This document shows, one piece after another, positions 49,894-61,920 of a stretch of DNA of 64,000 nucleotides. The notes beneath the pieces were generated by a model. That model had not been told where the DNA came from and made no database searches. It worked only from the letters and a program-made list of their open reading frames with translations. Origin of the DNA: Drosophila persimilis (Eukaryota > Arthropoda > Insecta > Diptera > Drosophilidae). The translations under genes and the position numbers were made by a program. The stretch covers positions 930,001-994,000 of the forward strand of contig NW_020825356.1 of assembly GCF_003286085.1 (NCBI RefSeq), written 5' to 3'. Positions within the stretch are counted from its first letter, which is position 1; the number at the start of each line of letters is the position of its first letter.

Positions 49894-51306
49894 GGATGGC
49901 TGGCTCTCTTACACTCGACGGGTTGACTACTATCGTCAGGTCACCATCCTCCTCTTCCTCAGAGTCTTCCACCGCAAGACCCTGGGCGACCTCGACGGTC
50001 GTTTCCAGACCTAGGTCCTTCTCTACCTCGCCCGCCTGCAAGGTGTGCGAATCATTGTCACCGGGGTGGCGCTTCTTGAGGCGCAGGTATACACTACCCA
50101 TGCCCCAGGCCATCTTCCCGAATCTGGGGTAGAGTAGATCCTCCGCTTCCTTATTGATTTGGAGGATGATACACTGGCCACCCTCGTTGGGTAGCGGGCT
50201 CCCAATGTGGAGGATCCTCCAGTTCGCCGTTGGCACATCTGCGTTCTGCCGCTGTAGGAGCTTCAACGCACGGTCCCCTTGGATTGCAATGGGGAAAAGT
50301 ACCTTCGCTTTTGGTATGGATGGGATTAGCTCCCTGTCTACGACCTCTAGCTTGGCCCCCTTCCACATTGCTTCCATTTGGCAGACCGTTTTATTAGCCA
50401 CCTAAGTGTTGGATCGTCGTTACACTTCAGGATTTTCACCCCATTTAGCCACCCAGCACCATCGAAAGTAGGCATGGGGGATGCCGGATCTTCCTCCATC
50501 CGTTCGAACAGTGAGTCAACGAGCCGCGCGTGCACCAACTTCCACTGCGCCGCCGTCATCTTCCCGTTTTCGTCGCTCCGGTCAATGAGCGCCACGATCA
50601 AGTGTCTCTTGTACACGTTGCTGACCTTTGCTTTCGTCTTGGGCTTCTTCGCCGGTTTCGGTGGAGGGGCTACGCACTCATGCCCGCTTTTCCGCTTACT
50701 CGCCGGAGAGTCCTTGACGGTACACTCAGTCGAGCGTTTTTTCTTGGCGGCCAGCATCTCCTCGACCTTGTTTGCGAATCCACCATTCGCCGCCTGCATC
50801 TGTGGCAGCTGCGCGTAGTGCCTGCGACCGTCCTCTACCTGTTGCTCTGCCCAGGCTAGCCTAGATTTCTCCTCTTGGGAGAGATCTGCCTTTCCTTGAA
50901 GCCGGCTCAGTAATTTGAGGGCCGCCTTGTACTGAGCTTTCGCCTTCATCCCCTCCCTGGAACGCTTCGGCCCTTCCCTGCGCTGGGAGCTGCTACCTGG
51001 TTCAGGCGAGCGTAGGATGTCTTTTTCGGTTTTTCTTATTGATAGCACGCTCCCCAGGTCCGAGTCTGTCTCGACAGCAGCACCCGCGCATCTAATCTTG
51101 CAGCGAGTCGTTTTTGTGGCAGTAGTATTACAACTGACGTGGCCTGCTCCCGCCACGTCCAAGGTGTGACCGCTGGCGACACGCAGAGAGGATTGCTCCT
51201 CCCCGTGCCCGCCGGTGGTAGCAGCCACGCTTTCCACCGACGTTTGGGTTGACATCCCAACCCGTGTTTGCTGCTTTTCCCACTCCATTGCTGGCCCGAA
51301 GTCCAT
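49859..51306 (-). pseudogene. LOA ORF1 (gag-like) with a frameshift
   Basis: First part 51306-50400: Lys/Ala-rich coil and KRHLIVALIDRSDENGKMT, with PTFDGAGWLNGVKILKCND. The rest continues in another frame from 50401 (VANKTVCQMEAMW, ELIPSIPKAKVLFP) to 49859. The overlap at about 50350-50400 shows a single frameshift. This is the ORF1 type of Drosophila LOA elements (DUF4780-like, from memory). Confidence 0.7.
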
Positions 51307-51560
51307 ACGTAGTTGATATTTTTCGGGAGAACCACCCCCTAGCGTTTTATGCCTACCCGCCAGGCACCTCTAGCCATGGCCCTGGCTCAGTTCCCCCGAG
51401 ACGAGATCGGGAAGACGCTAGACCAATGCCTTTGCTAGACACTGCATTACCGCGGACAGAGCAAGCGACAATGCATTACACTTGTCCGAGATAATGCAGT
51501 GCCCATTGCCCAGCCGGCACCCTCGTGGAGGGTTCAGCTAGAGGATTTTTGCCAGCCACT

Positions 51561-53505
51561 TTAAATTCAAATAAAAAAAACATTCTTAAAAAGGTGGAAC
51601 AAATGCAATTTAAAAACTCAAGTTTGTAACGCAAGTGTTTAGAATCGAAAAACAACAAAACTTCTTATATTTATCTGATAAAAAATAACCCATGAAATAT
51701 TTTCATTAAAAAAGTTAAAAAAAAAAATTCAACAAATACATGACTTATTGATGCATTGATATAAATTTGACGCCATTACCAGGGCAATTTAGCCTTCTTT
51801 ATAAATAATTTTTTCAGCTGACGCACCACGATTTGGTTATCGAAACATTGGCAATAAATATTTTTACGCATAACAGCACAGATGTGCGCGTTACAGCTCA
51901 GTAACATCTGGGTAAAGACAGACCAATTTAATTTTTTATATACATGCTGTTATTCACAGTTCGTCAGACATGTTGAAAACACAGGTGTTTCCTCTAAGAT
52001 GTCTTGATCTTCTTACATTACGTACAAAAAAGCAACCAGGTTAGCTGATCTTGTCTGCCAGAATTGATCAGAAAACATATCGATAACACAAATTTGTGAA
52101 AACTGGAGCACGTAAAAACGAAAACGAAACGTTTTGCCGAAAACGAAACGCGAAAAAGTAAGTGAAAACCGGAGCCTGACTGATTGTGTGTGTTACACTA
52201 ACACATGCAAAGCGCCGCTGGGCTGGCTGGCACATTTTGACGCGACGGGAACCGAATGTCAGAGCCGAAGACCTTGGCAGACAAGACAGAAAGTTCGTTT
52301 GCGGCATATTTACTGACACATATACTGTATGGTTAGTGGTTAAACATAGAACTCCGACCCGGAAAGAAGTTACACAAACAAATTCAATGTTGTTGAAACC
52401 GATGATAAATTTCTGTAGAACCTGTTTGTTAGCGGCTGTACACCACCAGTACTCAGCTAAAAAAAGGAAATACCGATTAATACTAGAAAATCTGCAAAAA
52501 GTATGTGATAGTAGAGCCGTGCATAAAGCCATAAAGCAAAATTTTGCGACCACGATTTGGCCGAAATTCGCAAGAATTGAATATTGGGTGCTCCAGTTTC
52601 CGCAATATTTTCTTATTGATAATGCTTCTGTTTTTCTTTAAAACATTAAAAAAATTTAGTTAGCTATACCTTCCTATTAAAAATCGCAGTATTTGTAAAA
52701 TTCATGAATTATAGAACAAATGACATCTGTACCCTTATGAAAACTATTAAAATCGATATTTTATTTGTTAAAGAAAATTCGCAAATTTTTCTTGTTTAAA
52801 ACAAAATTAAAAAATTTCAATTATGAACATATATGTATTAAACTTAAAACAGACGCACTTGTTTTTATACTATTTTTCCGCAAGTCCATTACCCACCGTT
52901 TTTAACCCGTAAGAATCTTACGATTTGCTAAAACTATTTTCGAATTCAGAGTGGAGTCTTTGAGTATTCTGAGTTCAACACTAAAATGGACGGCAACAAA
53001 CAGAAACCAAACAAGCATATAGTGCAATTTATAACGGCGGTCGATCAGAGGTCGTTCCACAAGAACGAATTTATCCAATGTTGCGGTTCTTCATTCGTGT
53101 ATCATCGCCCCAGCTCCCACAAATAATACATTCCTGCTTGTCTTCATACAAAATTTCAATTTCTTACTGATTTAATTTGTAAACAAACACATAATATTGT
53201 AGCTGTAGGGTAGGGCATGCACATCTGGTCTCACTCGACCGCTTACAAAATAGTGCGTTTGGCTTGAAAAACTTTTTTAGGATCCAAGATCTCTGCTTTG
53301 TAATCGGTTCAGGCGTTTTAGAGTTATTAAAATAGTAGTTTACAAAACCATCTTATATATATATAAAGAAGATAAAATATATAATGAAATATGTATTTAC
53401 GTACGTCTACAACGATTTTAGTGTGAACATGCGACTATGCTAGCCGTGAAGTGTAGTGAAATACGATTTTTTTAGTATTAAACGTATTAAACTAAAAACT
53501 AACAC
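51561..53505. other. Intergenic DNA with a mobile-element remnant
   Basis: AT-rich. 51817-52621 is repeat-like (next entry). The rest has poly(A/T) runs and no gene that I can support. Confidence 0.6.
51817..52621. repeat. Transposon remnant sharing ends with 22652-22862
   Basis: The left part (51817-52017) and a short right part (52590-52621) match pieces of the 22.7-kb repeat. Between them a 152-codon plus frame without ATG (52186-52641) has a basic RRWAGWHILTRREPN..RKFVCGIF segment vaguely like a THAP-type zinc finger of DNA transposases. The family is not identified. Confidence 0.45.
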
Positions 53506-53509
53506 CGTC

Positions 53510-53517
53510 TATCGATA
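53510..53517. promoter_or_regulatory. DRE site (TATCGATA), likely Tao promoter
   Basis: Perfect TATCGATA with a second ATCGAT 10 bp on, followed by a CT/GA run (53534-53558). This is a typical Drosophila housekeeping promoter arrangement about 2.1 kb upstream of the Tao ATG. Confidence 0.6.
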
Positions 53518-53519
53518 GG

Positions 53520-55595
53520 AATATCGATTGTTTTCTCTCTCTCTCTCTGTCTCCTCCTCCTCTCTCCTAACCGTCTTCTTCTTCTGTGTGCTCTGTGTAT
53601 GTGAACTTTATGCAATTTAATTAAAAAATCGAACAAACGGAAATTGGAAATTAAAGTGAATTCGAAGTGCCAAACAAATTATACTCTGAATGGACACAAT
53701 CAAATGATTATGAAATGCAAAGATGTAAAGCTCAACGCTTTTGCGTGCATAGAAAATGACCGCAGCAGGGGAAACCAGTCATTAAATAAAAGAAACGCAT
53801 GAAGTAAAAATGCTTATTTACTCGAAAATTAAAAATATCCGCGCTGATAAGTTAGAAAACATTAACTAATTGCAAAATGTAAGCTGCTGAATCGAAAGAA
53901 TTCTATATATATATATGAATTAAGCATTTTTTATTTCTTTGTGTATGCGTGTGTTTGTGTGTGTACATACTCTTCTTTTTCCTGTTTTTTTTTTGTCCAA
54001 GTGAAAATGGCAACTGCCACCAAATAGAAAAACGGATTAAACTTGCTTAAATTAGAATTGTGTAATACTTGCCATAGCACTTAGCAAAAAAATTGCCAGA
54101 ATTGATCTGTTACAAGAGCTGGCGCACTGCAACCAACCGACATATGTACATTGTAGTTGCACATATTTATTTGCTCTCCGTGTACCACTGCATATGTGAC
54201 TGCAACTTTTTAATATGCAGAAACCAATTTACGCTGTGATACTGTATAGAAATAACGCAGAATTGTTCAGCGATTTACATCGTTGCAGATATTTCGCACA
54301 TCCATATTAACAAATGCCATCGCATTGAGGCCATTATTTTTTGTGTTGTGTCTGACCAAAAACAAACAAACATTAAATAAAGAATCGAAAAAATAAATGC
54401 GGAGAGTAGCCCAAAAAATACTTTTTTAAGGTAATTGTTGTCCCGAAAGGAATATACAATGTAAAACAACAACCGACCAGCAAGCGAATGTAGATAATTA
54501 CGTATCTATGCGCATACATACTCGTATGGATGTATGACCACGCTAGTTTGTATTTGTAACCCGTCTTTGTGAGAGCGACATGGCAGCTCTTTGTGCAAGT
54601 CTGTGCTCGGGAAAATAAGGCGTGTTTCTACAAAAAAAAAAAATGATGGGCAACAAACAAAAAGACTAACAAATGCTCCGAAGTGAACAATTTAAATTCA
54701 TTCGTGTAGCTTCAAGATTGATTTCCAAAGGTTACTCTATCGGCAGCGCGAATGGTCAAACGCACGCCCCCACATCCGAGCACTTCGTATTCGGTGTGTG
54801 CGTGTGTGTGTGTATGTGTGTGTATATTTTTTTTTTGTTTTTGCATCTGCAACATGGCCAAACGCAACCCTTTTTATGAAGTTCCTCCGCTCCGCTCCGC
54901 TCTGCTCCGCTCCGTTCCGTTCCTCTTGTCAACGTATAATTACGTGCCCCATCGCATCTATTCAGAACTATACAATGTGGAGGCATATGGCCGCTAGCCG
55001 GTCACGTGTGTACTCCACGCCTTACCTTTCTATTCAATGCAATTACCGACCGACGTTTCCAAAAGGGTTTATTGTTGGGCAAAATGCATCGGTATTCAAT
55101 TTTAAAAGCGCCGCAACGCTTCAGCAGTCCGGAATAACACACACAAAAAGACAAAAACACATAAATCCAATAATGAAAATATTATTGATAAGTGTGGCGT
55201 GCAGTGGAAGATGTATGCCCGCATGTGTGCGAAAGACTTGAGTCACTTGATTTGAGTCACTTGCACACGTGAAAGACACCAAAATTGGGAACTGCTACCT
55301 TTTGATTGGGTTGATATCCCAAATGTGTTTCCTCTTCTTCAGCTCTTCAGTTCGCGCTGATAAGGCTAGTGACTGAAGCGCAGTAAAATCAGGGGAACAA
55401 AGGGCAAGCTACAATGATATTCAGTTCATCCACACAGGGAGGGGGTGCGATTTTGTTCTCCATATTTGTTGTTTAACCATTTTTACCCATTTTTTTGCAG
55501 AAATATATAAACAGCTCGAGTAAGGGAAAGCCGCGCAAGGAAGGAACCATTTTGAGCGAGTTGGAGCTGGGTGAGCTGGAGCATGATAGACAGCT
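53520..55595 (+). other. Tao 5' UTR and 5' intron region
   Basis: A non-coding 5' exon probably lies near 53.5-53.8 kb. A strong acceptor TTTTTTTGCAG at 55490-55500 begins the UTR part of the first coding exon. The interval holds a (TG)n run at 54796-54826 and a CTCCG/TTCCG pentanucleotide array at 54886-54925. No gene. Confidence 0.5.
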
Positions 55596-58500
55596 ATGCC
55601 TTCGGTACGCCCTGGTAGTCTTAAAGATCCGGAAATAGCCGATCTATTCAACAAGCATGATCCGGAGAAGATCTTTGAGGACTTGCGCGAGATCGGCCAT
55701 GGATCGTTTGGTGCCGTTTACTATGCCCGCTGCAATCTCACCAAGGAGATTGTGGCCATCAAGAAGATGTCGTATACGGGCAAGCAGAGTCAAGAGAAGT
55801 GGCAGGACATCCTCAAAGAGATACGGTAAATGTGTAATTCAATTTTAAGACTCGCTAATCCATGGAAACCCCCCAATCCCATACAGTTTCCTACGTCAAT
55901 TGAATCATCCGAATACCATTGAATACAAGGGTTGCTACCTGCGCGAGTCGACCGCCTGGCTCGTGATGGAGTACTGTGTGGGTTCCGCCTCGGATATTAT
56001 CGAGGTGCACAAGAAGCCCCTGCACGAGGACGAGATCGCCGCCATCTGCCTGGGGGTGCTCAGTGGCCTGAGCTATTTGCACTCCCTCGGTCGCATCCAC
56101 CGGGACATTAAAGCTGGGAACATCCTGCTAACGGACAACGGTATCGTTAAGCTGGCCGACTTCGGTAGTGCGGCCATCAAGTGCCCCGCCAACAGCTTCG
56201 TCGGCACCCCCTATTGGATGGCCCCCGAGGTTATCCTGGCTATGGACGAGGGCCAGTACGACGGCAAGGTGGACGTGTGGTCTCTGGGGATCACCTGCAT
56301 TGAGTTGGCTGAACGAAAGCCGCCCTACTTCAACATGAATGCCATGTCCGCACTCTATCACATTGCCCAAAATGAGTCGCCGACGCTTCCGGTAAGTGAA
56401 ACGTCCTCAGAAGTGCGGAGAATAGACACAGACATAGGATCTGTTCGATAGACTTGAAGTATGTACAAAGAATGTGGGGTCCCCAGTATCTGCCACTCTC
56501 GTTTCGGTCGTATCTGGCGTATCCTGAAGCCCAGAAGGGTCGGAGCGCTTGGCGTTCTAGTGGGGCAGAGCGAGCGTGAGATCTGAAAGTCGGGGCCGAG
56601 TTCCACTGCCTGTCCGCCCTCGTCCCCGCACGGCATGGTGTGAGAAACACGCTGCCCCGAACACTTTCGCCAAAGCGCCAGGGCACCTAGATGACGTCTG
56701 TATCTACCGTCCTGTCGTCCAGAAGCCACAGCAGGTCCGCCGATGCACACTTGAGTGAGGCAAGGGATCTTGGCGACCGCTACCCTTGTCTAACGTGTGC
56801 AAGTTCTGGTTCTTACTCAATGCCAGTGTGGTCTCCTCCGTAATGAGAGGAACCCACAAGGTTTTCAATCTTTCTGCTGGGAAACTGGTCTGTGGGGACG
56901 ACACTGAGGCAGCTCCTGGCCAGCCTCTCGTGCTTCTTCTTGTGGCTTCGGTCCCACATGGTCTGCGTATTGGGGGTCGAAGGTCTTAGCCAGCTCTGCG
57001 TCCGACACTGAGGAACCTATGAGGAGCAAGCTTTCGTCCCTGCTTACCGGCTGCAGTTCAACCATGGTCTCCCCCATAGAGGCTTTAAGTAGGGAAGATT
57101 TAGATTGAAATTGGAGAAGGAAGGCTTGTCCACAAAATGACAATAATTTACAAATTTCCTTCCTGCTTCAGAAGAATGACTGGTCAGATGCGTTCTGTAG
57201 ATTCGTCGAGCTGTGCCTGAAAAAGATGCCTGCGGAACGTCCTTCTTCGGAAGAGCTCTTGATGCACGAGTATGTGACACGACCGCGCTCCGATACGGTC
57301 CTGCTGGAACTAATAGCCCGCACCAAGTCTGCCGTGCGCGAATTGGACAACCTCAACTACCGCAAGATGAAAAAGATACTCATGGTGGACACGTGCGAGA
57401 CGGAGAGCGCCGTGGGCGATGCCGATGACCAGCAGGACGATCATGTGGGCGGTGACAGCAGCAAGAGCAATAGTATTACTTCGGAACACTCCATACACTC
57501 TGTTGGTGTATCGGCAGCAAGTAGTCAGGTATGCCTATTCACAGCCCCACTGTCCGTAGTTCTGGTCGGAGCTCTGATCATTTGCATGCGTCCTCTTGCA
57601 GAGCTCTTCTTCGAATTCCATACCGGCTGCAGCACAGAATCATCACCATATCGCTGCGCACCACCATCAGCAGGCGGCTTCTGCCGTGGCCGTGGCCGTG
57701 CATCATCACTATCATTCACAGCAGCCGCAGCCGCAGCCCATCAGACTAAGTGGTGGCGGCGTCGGCGGCGGACAGCAGCAGGCGGTACCAGTCGGAGCCG
57801 CTTCGCGGAACTCATCGCGACACCGCAATCGACCGCCGTTGCCCATCATGCACACCATGAACAACAATGTGACGCCAACGAACTCGGCATCTGTGGTGCC
57901 AGCGCCCGCCCCGACGCTTTCCGTGATCACGCATATTAGCGGAATGGGACTTGGCACCGGAGGCAGCAGTGGAGGGTCGCCCGCCTCCGGCTCCGGCTCC
58001 GGCTCTGGCGCTGATCGTATGCCACCCATCGTGTGCCAGCCGCGCTATCTAACAACTCCTGCCGCCCAGGCAGCCGTTTACGCGGCCTCTTCGGCATCCT
58101 CGCAGCAAGCCATCTCTAATGCGGTCAACGATCACGGCCCCAACAACTTTGCCACCATACGCACCACCAGCATTGTCACCAAGCAGCAGAAGGAGCACAT
58201 GCAGGTGCGTTTTCATCTTTTCCCCTATCTGTCCTCCTCCTCCCCGCTCCCGCGGGCGGGTACGGCGCATACTCTGATTACATTCAATCTTTAACCACGA
58301 TCATTCTCCTCTGTGTTCCCAATAGGAGGAAATGCACGAACAAATGTCGGGCTACAAACGGATGCGACGCGAGCATCAGGCTCATCTCGTGAAGCTCGAG
58401 GAAAAGTGCAAGGTCGATATGGAAGCGCACAAGACAGCCCTTGACAAGGAGTACGACACTCTGCTGCATAACTTCACGAGGGATCTCGAACGGCTCGAGG

Positions 58501-60233
58501 TAAGTAAAGCAGCAAATGAACCCTCTGGGCCGTAGTGATAGCGAAAACGATTGCAGAATAGGCACCAGCAGGACGTGGAGCGTCGGGCAAAACAGACTAG
58601 CGCAGCCGAGAAGAAACTACACAAAGAGATTACTCTGAAGCAGGACGGCGATCGCAAGGTGTTCGACTTGAATCGCAAAAAGGAATACAAAGCGAACAAG
58701 GAGCGCTGGAAACGCGAGCTCTCCATGGACGACTCAACGCCGAAGCGGCAGCGTGATCTTACCTTGCAGTCGCAGAAGGATAATCTGAAGCAGCACGAGG
58801 CGCAAGAAGAGCAACGCATGCTACAGGCACAAAAGCAATATATCGAGCTCGAAATGCGCAAATTCAAGCGGAAGCGCATGGTTGTGCATCACGAACATGA
58901 TGATCAGCAGTTACGAGACGTAAGCATGACACAGACAAGTGGCAGGTCTGTCACTGGCAGTAATAGTGTCCTTAATAGTGTCCTCCCTCTCAACCCCCAC
59001 CTTACAGGAGCTCAGCAAGAAGGAACAGCAGCTAGAGCAAGCGCATGCCATGCTCTTGAAGCACCACGAAAAGACACAGGAACTGGAGTATCGCCAACAA
59101 AAGAGCGTGCATCAGCTGCGAGAGGAGCAGGTGAGACATTCTAAGTGGCAGCGTCCCAACCATCCAGTCAATGTACTAAGACAAATCTTTCTTTCCCTCC
59201 GCCGTGGAGATAAACAAGCAACACGACACGGAGTTGCACAATCAAAAAGACTATATGGATCGCATTAAAAAGGAGCTGCTGCGCAAGCATGCGCTCGAGT
59301 TACGACAACAGCCCAAAAGCCTGAAGGTATGCATAGCCTCCTGATTCCCAATTGAATCACTAAACGTTTATACTCTGGTCCTTGTAGCAAAAAGAGCTGC
59401 AGATACGTAAACAGTTTCGGGAGACTTGCAAAACGCAAACGAAGCAATACAAACGTTACAAGGCTCAAGTTCTGCAAACGACACCAAGAGAACAACAGAA
59501 GGAAGTCATCAAACAGCTGAAGGAGGAGAAGCATCGGAAGCTTACGCTGTTGGGTGAACAGGTCAGTAAACAGCTCCAGCCAAAGAGCCATCTATTTGAT
59601 GCTGTCCATTCGATTTTAGTATGAACAAAGCATTGCGGATATGTTTCAAAGTCAAAGCTACAAACTGGACGAAAGTCAAGTGATCGAGTGCCAACGTACC
59701 AATGAGCAATTGGAGTACGAACTAGATATGCTGACCGCCTATCAGAACAAGAACAAGAAACAAGCCCAGGAACAACGGGATCGTGAGCGTCGTGAGCTGG
59801 AGAATCGTGTCAGCGTACGGCGGGGTCTTCTCGAGAACAAGGTTTGCATGGCCTACAAGATCCGTGTTTTTTGTACCTTTACCTGTATCCGTACCTCTAC
59901 TTTTAGATGGATGCCGAGTTGCAGCAATTCAATCAGGAACGCGCCGAGCGCTTGAGAATGAAACATGAAAAGCATGCTAGAGAATTGGAAGCATTTGATA
60001 ACGAGTCACTTGCTTTAGGTTTCAGGTAACTTATTTTGATTTCATTGAGCCTAATCGATAGCACAATTGCATTCATTCAATCCATTCATCGTAAATCTCG
60101 GTCTTGCAGCTCTTTATCGCTCACTGAGGTATCCCGTGAAGCCTATCCAGATGACGAAGCAAGTCTGTCTGGATCTATGATTAGTTTAGCCCATAGCAAT
60201 AGTTCAACAAGCTTTCCAGCTGGTTCGCTATAG
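55596..60233 (+). CDS. Tao: Tao serine/threonine kinase (MAP3K, Hippo-pathway kinase)
   Basis: Twelve coding exons: 55596-55825, 55887-56391, 57172-57528, 57602-58204, 58326-58499, 58557-58919, 59008-59130, 59210-59326, 59388-59561, 59620-59841, 59907-60025, 60110-60233; 1036 residues, near the fly protein's length. Ste20-family kinase domain at about 27-285: glycine loop IGHGSFG (34-40), Lys56 in [13 protein letters not shown] (Asp150), DFGSA (168), [27 protein letters not shown]. It continues with a Ser/Gln/His- and Gly-rich linker (57602-58204), then long Glu/Lys/Gln-rich coiled coils to a short Ser-rich tail ending TSFPAGSL. Tao phosphorylates Hippo and regulates microtubules and stress MAPK signalling (family knowledge). 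All introns are short except intron 2 (780 bp), which carries foreign-looking sequence. Confidence 0.97.
56392..57171. other. Enlarged Tao intron 2 with coding-like minus-strand sequence
   Basis: GC-rich for an intron. Minus-strand frames (57143-56865 with [20 protein letters not shown] and [15 protein letters not shown]; 56750-56358 in other frames) look like a decayed coding sequence. A transposon remnant is the likeliest source, but I cannot name it. Splice borders CCG|GTAAGT and CTTCAG|AAGAAT are intact. Confidence 0.45.
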
Positions 60234-61920
60234 CATAGACAACATCTTCATCATCAACAACAACAACAACAACAGCAGCAGCAGCAACAACAACAAGAGC
60301 AAGAACAATGGAAACAAAAGAAAGCGTTAATTAATATGAGCTATTTAAATTTTAATGCAATTATAAAGCGAACACAAAAACAACAGCATAATAGAAATCC
60401 GACATAAGTAACAAGAACTGCAGATAACACTGTAACAATAACACAAAAACAATGATGACACTTGTCACTTGTTTTTGTAGTAACAAAAGTAAAGTAAAAC
60501 AAAACAAAACAAAACAAAAACAGCTACTTATTAATATTTACAAAAGGCAGAAGGAAGCTGGCATAGTTTTGTATTAAGATGAAATCGATTCACGAGAACA
60601 TCAACAGAAATAAATAACAAAAAATTTCATAAATCGAAGTAAAATTATAAAATTTAGCTGCATAATTACAAACTTAAGCTCAAAAGTCAACCACAAATAA
60701 TAACACAAGCTGAAAAATCAAACAAACAAGAAAACCAACAAAAAGTATGTATGCTGAGTGCATAAGTTTAATTAGTATTGATATTACTGGACAATTGAAT
60801 CAATTCATAATTTGTTGTGTTACCCATTTCTGCTTTTTTTGCACTGCAAAATTGTCGTGAATTCGCATCGTCGGATTGCCCTTGCATTTGAATGTTTCGA
60901 TTTGTAAATGTTTCTTTCAATTCATTATAGTTAACCCGAAGAGTTTACGGACATTGTACCTCCATGTCATTTTTGCATGTTAGGTTCAATATTTTCGATC
61001 TGTGTGTGTATGTTGTTCTTTTTCATTTGGCTGGATACATGCAAAAATTTATTTTTGATAACAGATAATACATGTATTTCATCTTTTTTTTTTGTTGAAC
61101 AAGAAGTCTTATGGCCAAATTTTGTATAGACGAAATGCAAAGAGTTATGTTTTATTTACCATTTATTTTTGTTTTAACAAAAAGGATATTAAATACATAA
61201 ACTAAATATTCTTATTTTAGAGTTAATGCAAAGTGCTTAGTCAAAACAATAAAAATTGTATAGAAAATTAGACCGTATAAATGTTTAATTATTTAAAGAA
61301 CTATTTTTTTGGGGAAGTATATTCGATCAGTTGTTAATCTGAGTTGAGACACGCATCAATCGCACACACTCTCGTCTGCGACCATACAGCAGCAAAGGAA
61401 AGAAATGAAAACTAACTAATACATATACGAGTACATTTGAAAATTACACTTATTGTAGCAATTAAATTTCCAGTATAAACTATACAATTATGAAATGAGC
61501 CTACAACATTTTCCGTTAGTAATTATTTAAAACACATAGAATACAAATTCATATGATTAATTAGAGATAGACACAAATATGGACGGACAGAGACAGAGAC
61601 GGAGACAGAAAGACGAAAGACAGATGAACATGATTTGTTAGATAATATGATGATGATCGTGATTATTATTTCGGAGGTGTATTGCATCCAACTACACAGC
61701 TGGATAATTACTTTTGTATGTATTAATCAACCAGATTAATATTCAAAATATGATTATTATGATAAAAGAAGGAAATGGAACACATGGAAATGAGAGAAAA
61801 AGAGATAGATAAAGAGCAACATGGGGAACTTAAACCATATGTAATATTTTCTATATCTGTAAAATGGATTAATTTTATATTATAATTATTATTATATAAA
61901 AATAAATTGTATTTTTGCAT
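60234..61920 (+). other. Tao 3' UTR
   Basis: AT-rich sequence beginning with CAA/CAG repeats (60258-60305). AATAAA signals occur at about 61246 and 61900. The same frame stays open 57 codons past the TAG. Confidence 0.55.

Larger units (their letters stand above)
47960..51560 (-). mobile_element. Degenerate LOA/bilbo-type non-LTR retrotransposon
   Basis: On the minus strand the order is a GC-rich 5' region (from about 51560), ORF1 gag-like protein, apurinic-type endonuclease, a badly decayed and shortened reverse transcriptase region (49150-48300) and an RNase H remnant. RNase H after RT and this ORF1 type fit the LOA clade, in which bilbo was described from D. subobscura. Frameshifts and stops show it is dead. 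The borders are approximate; I could not identify target-site duplications. Confidence 0.8.
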
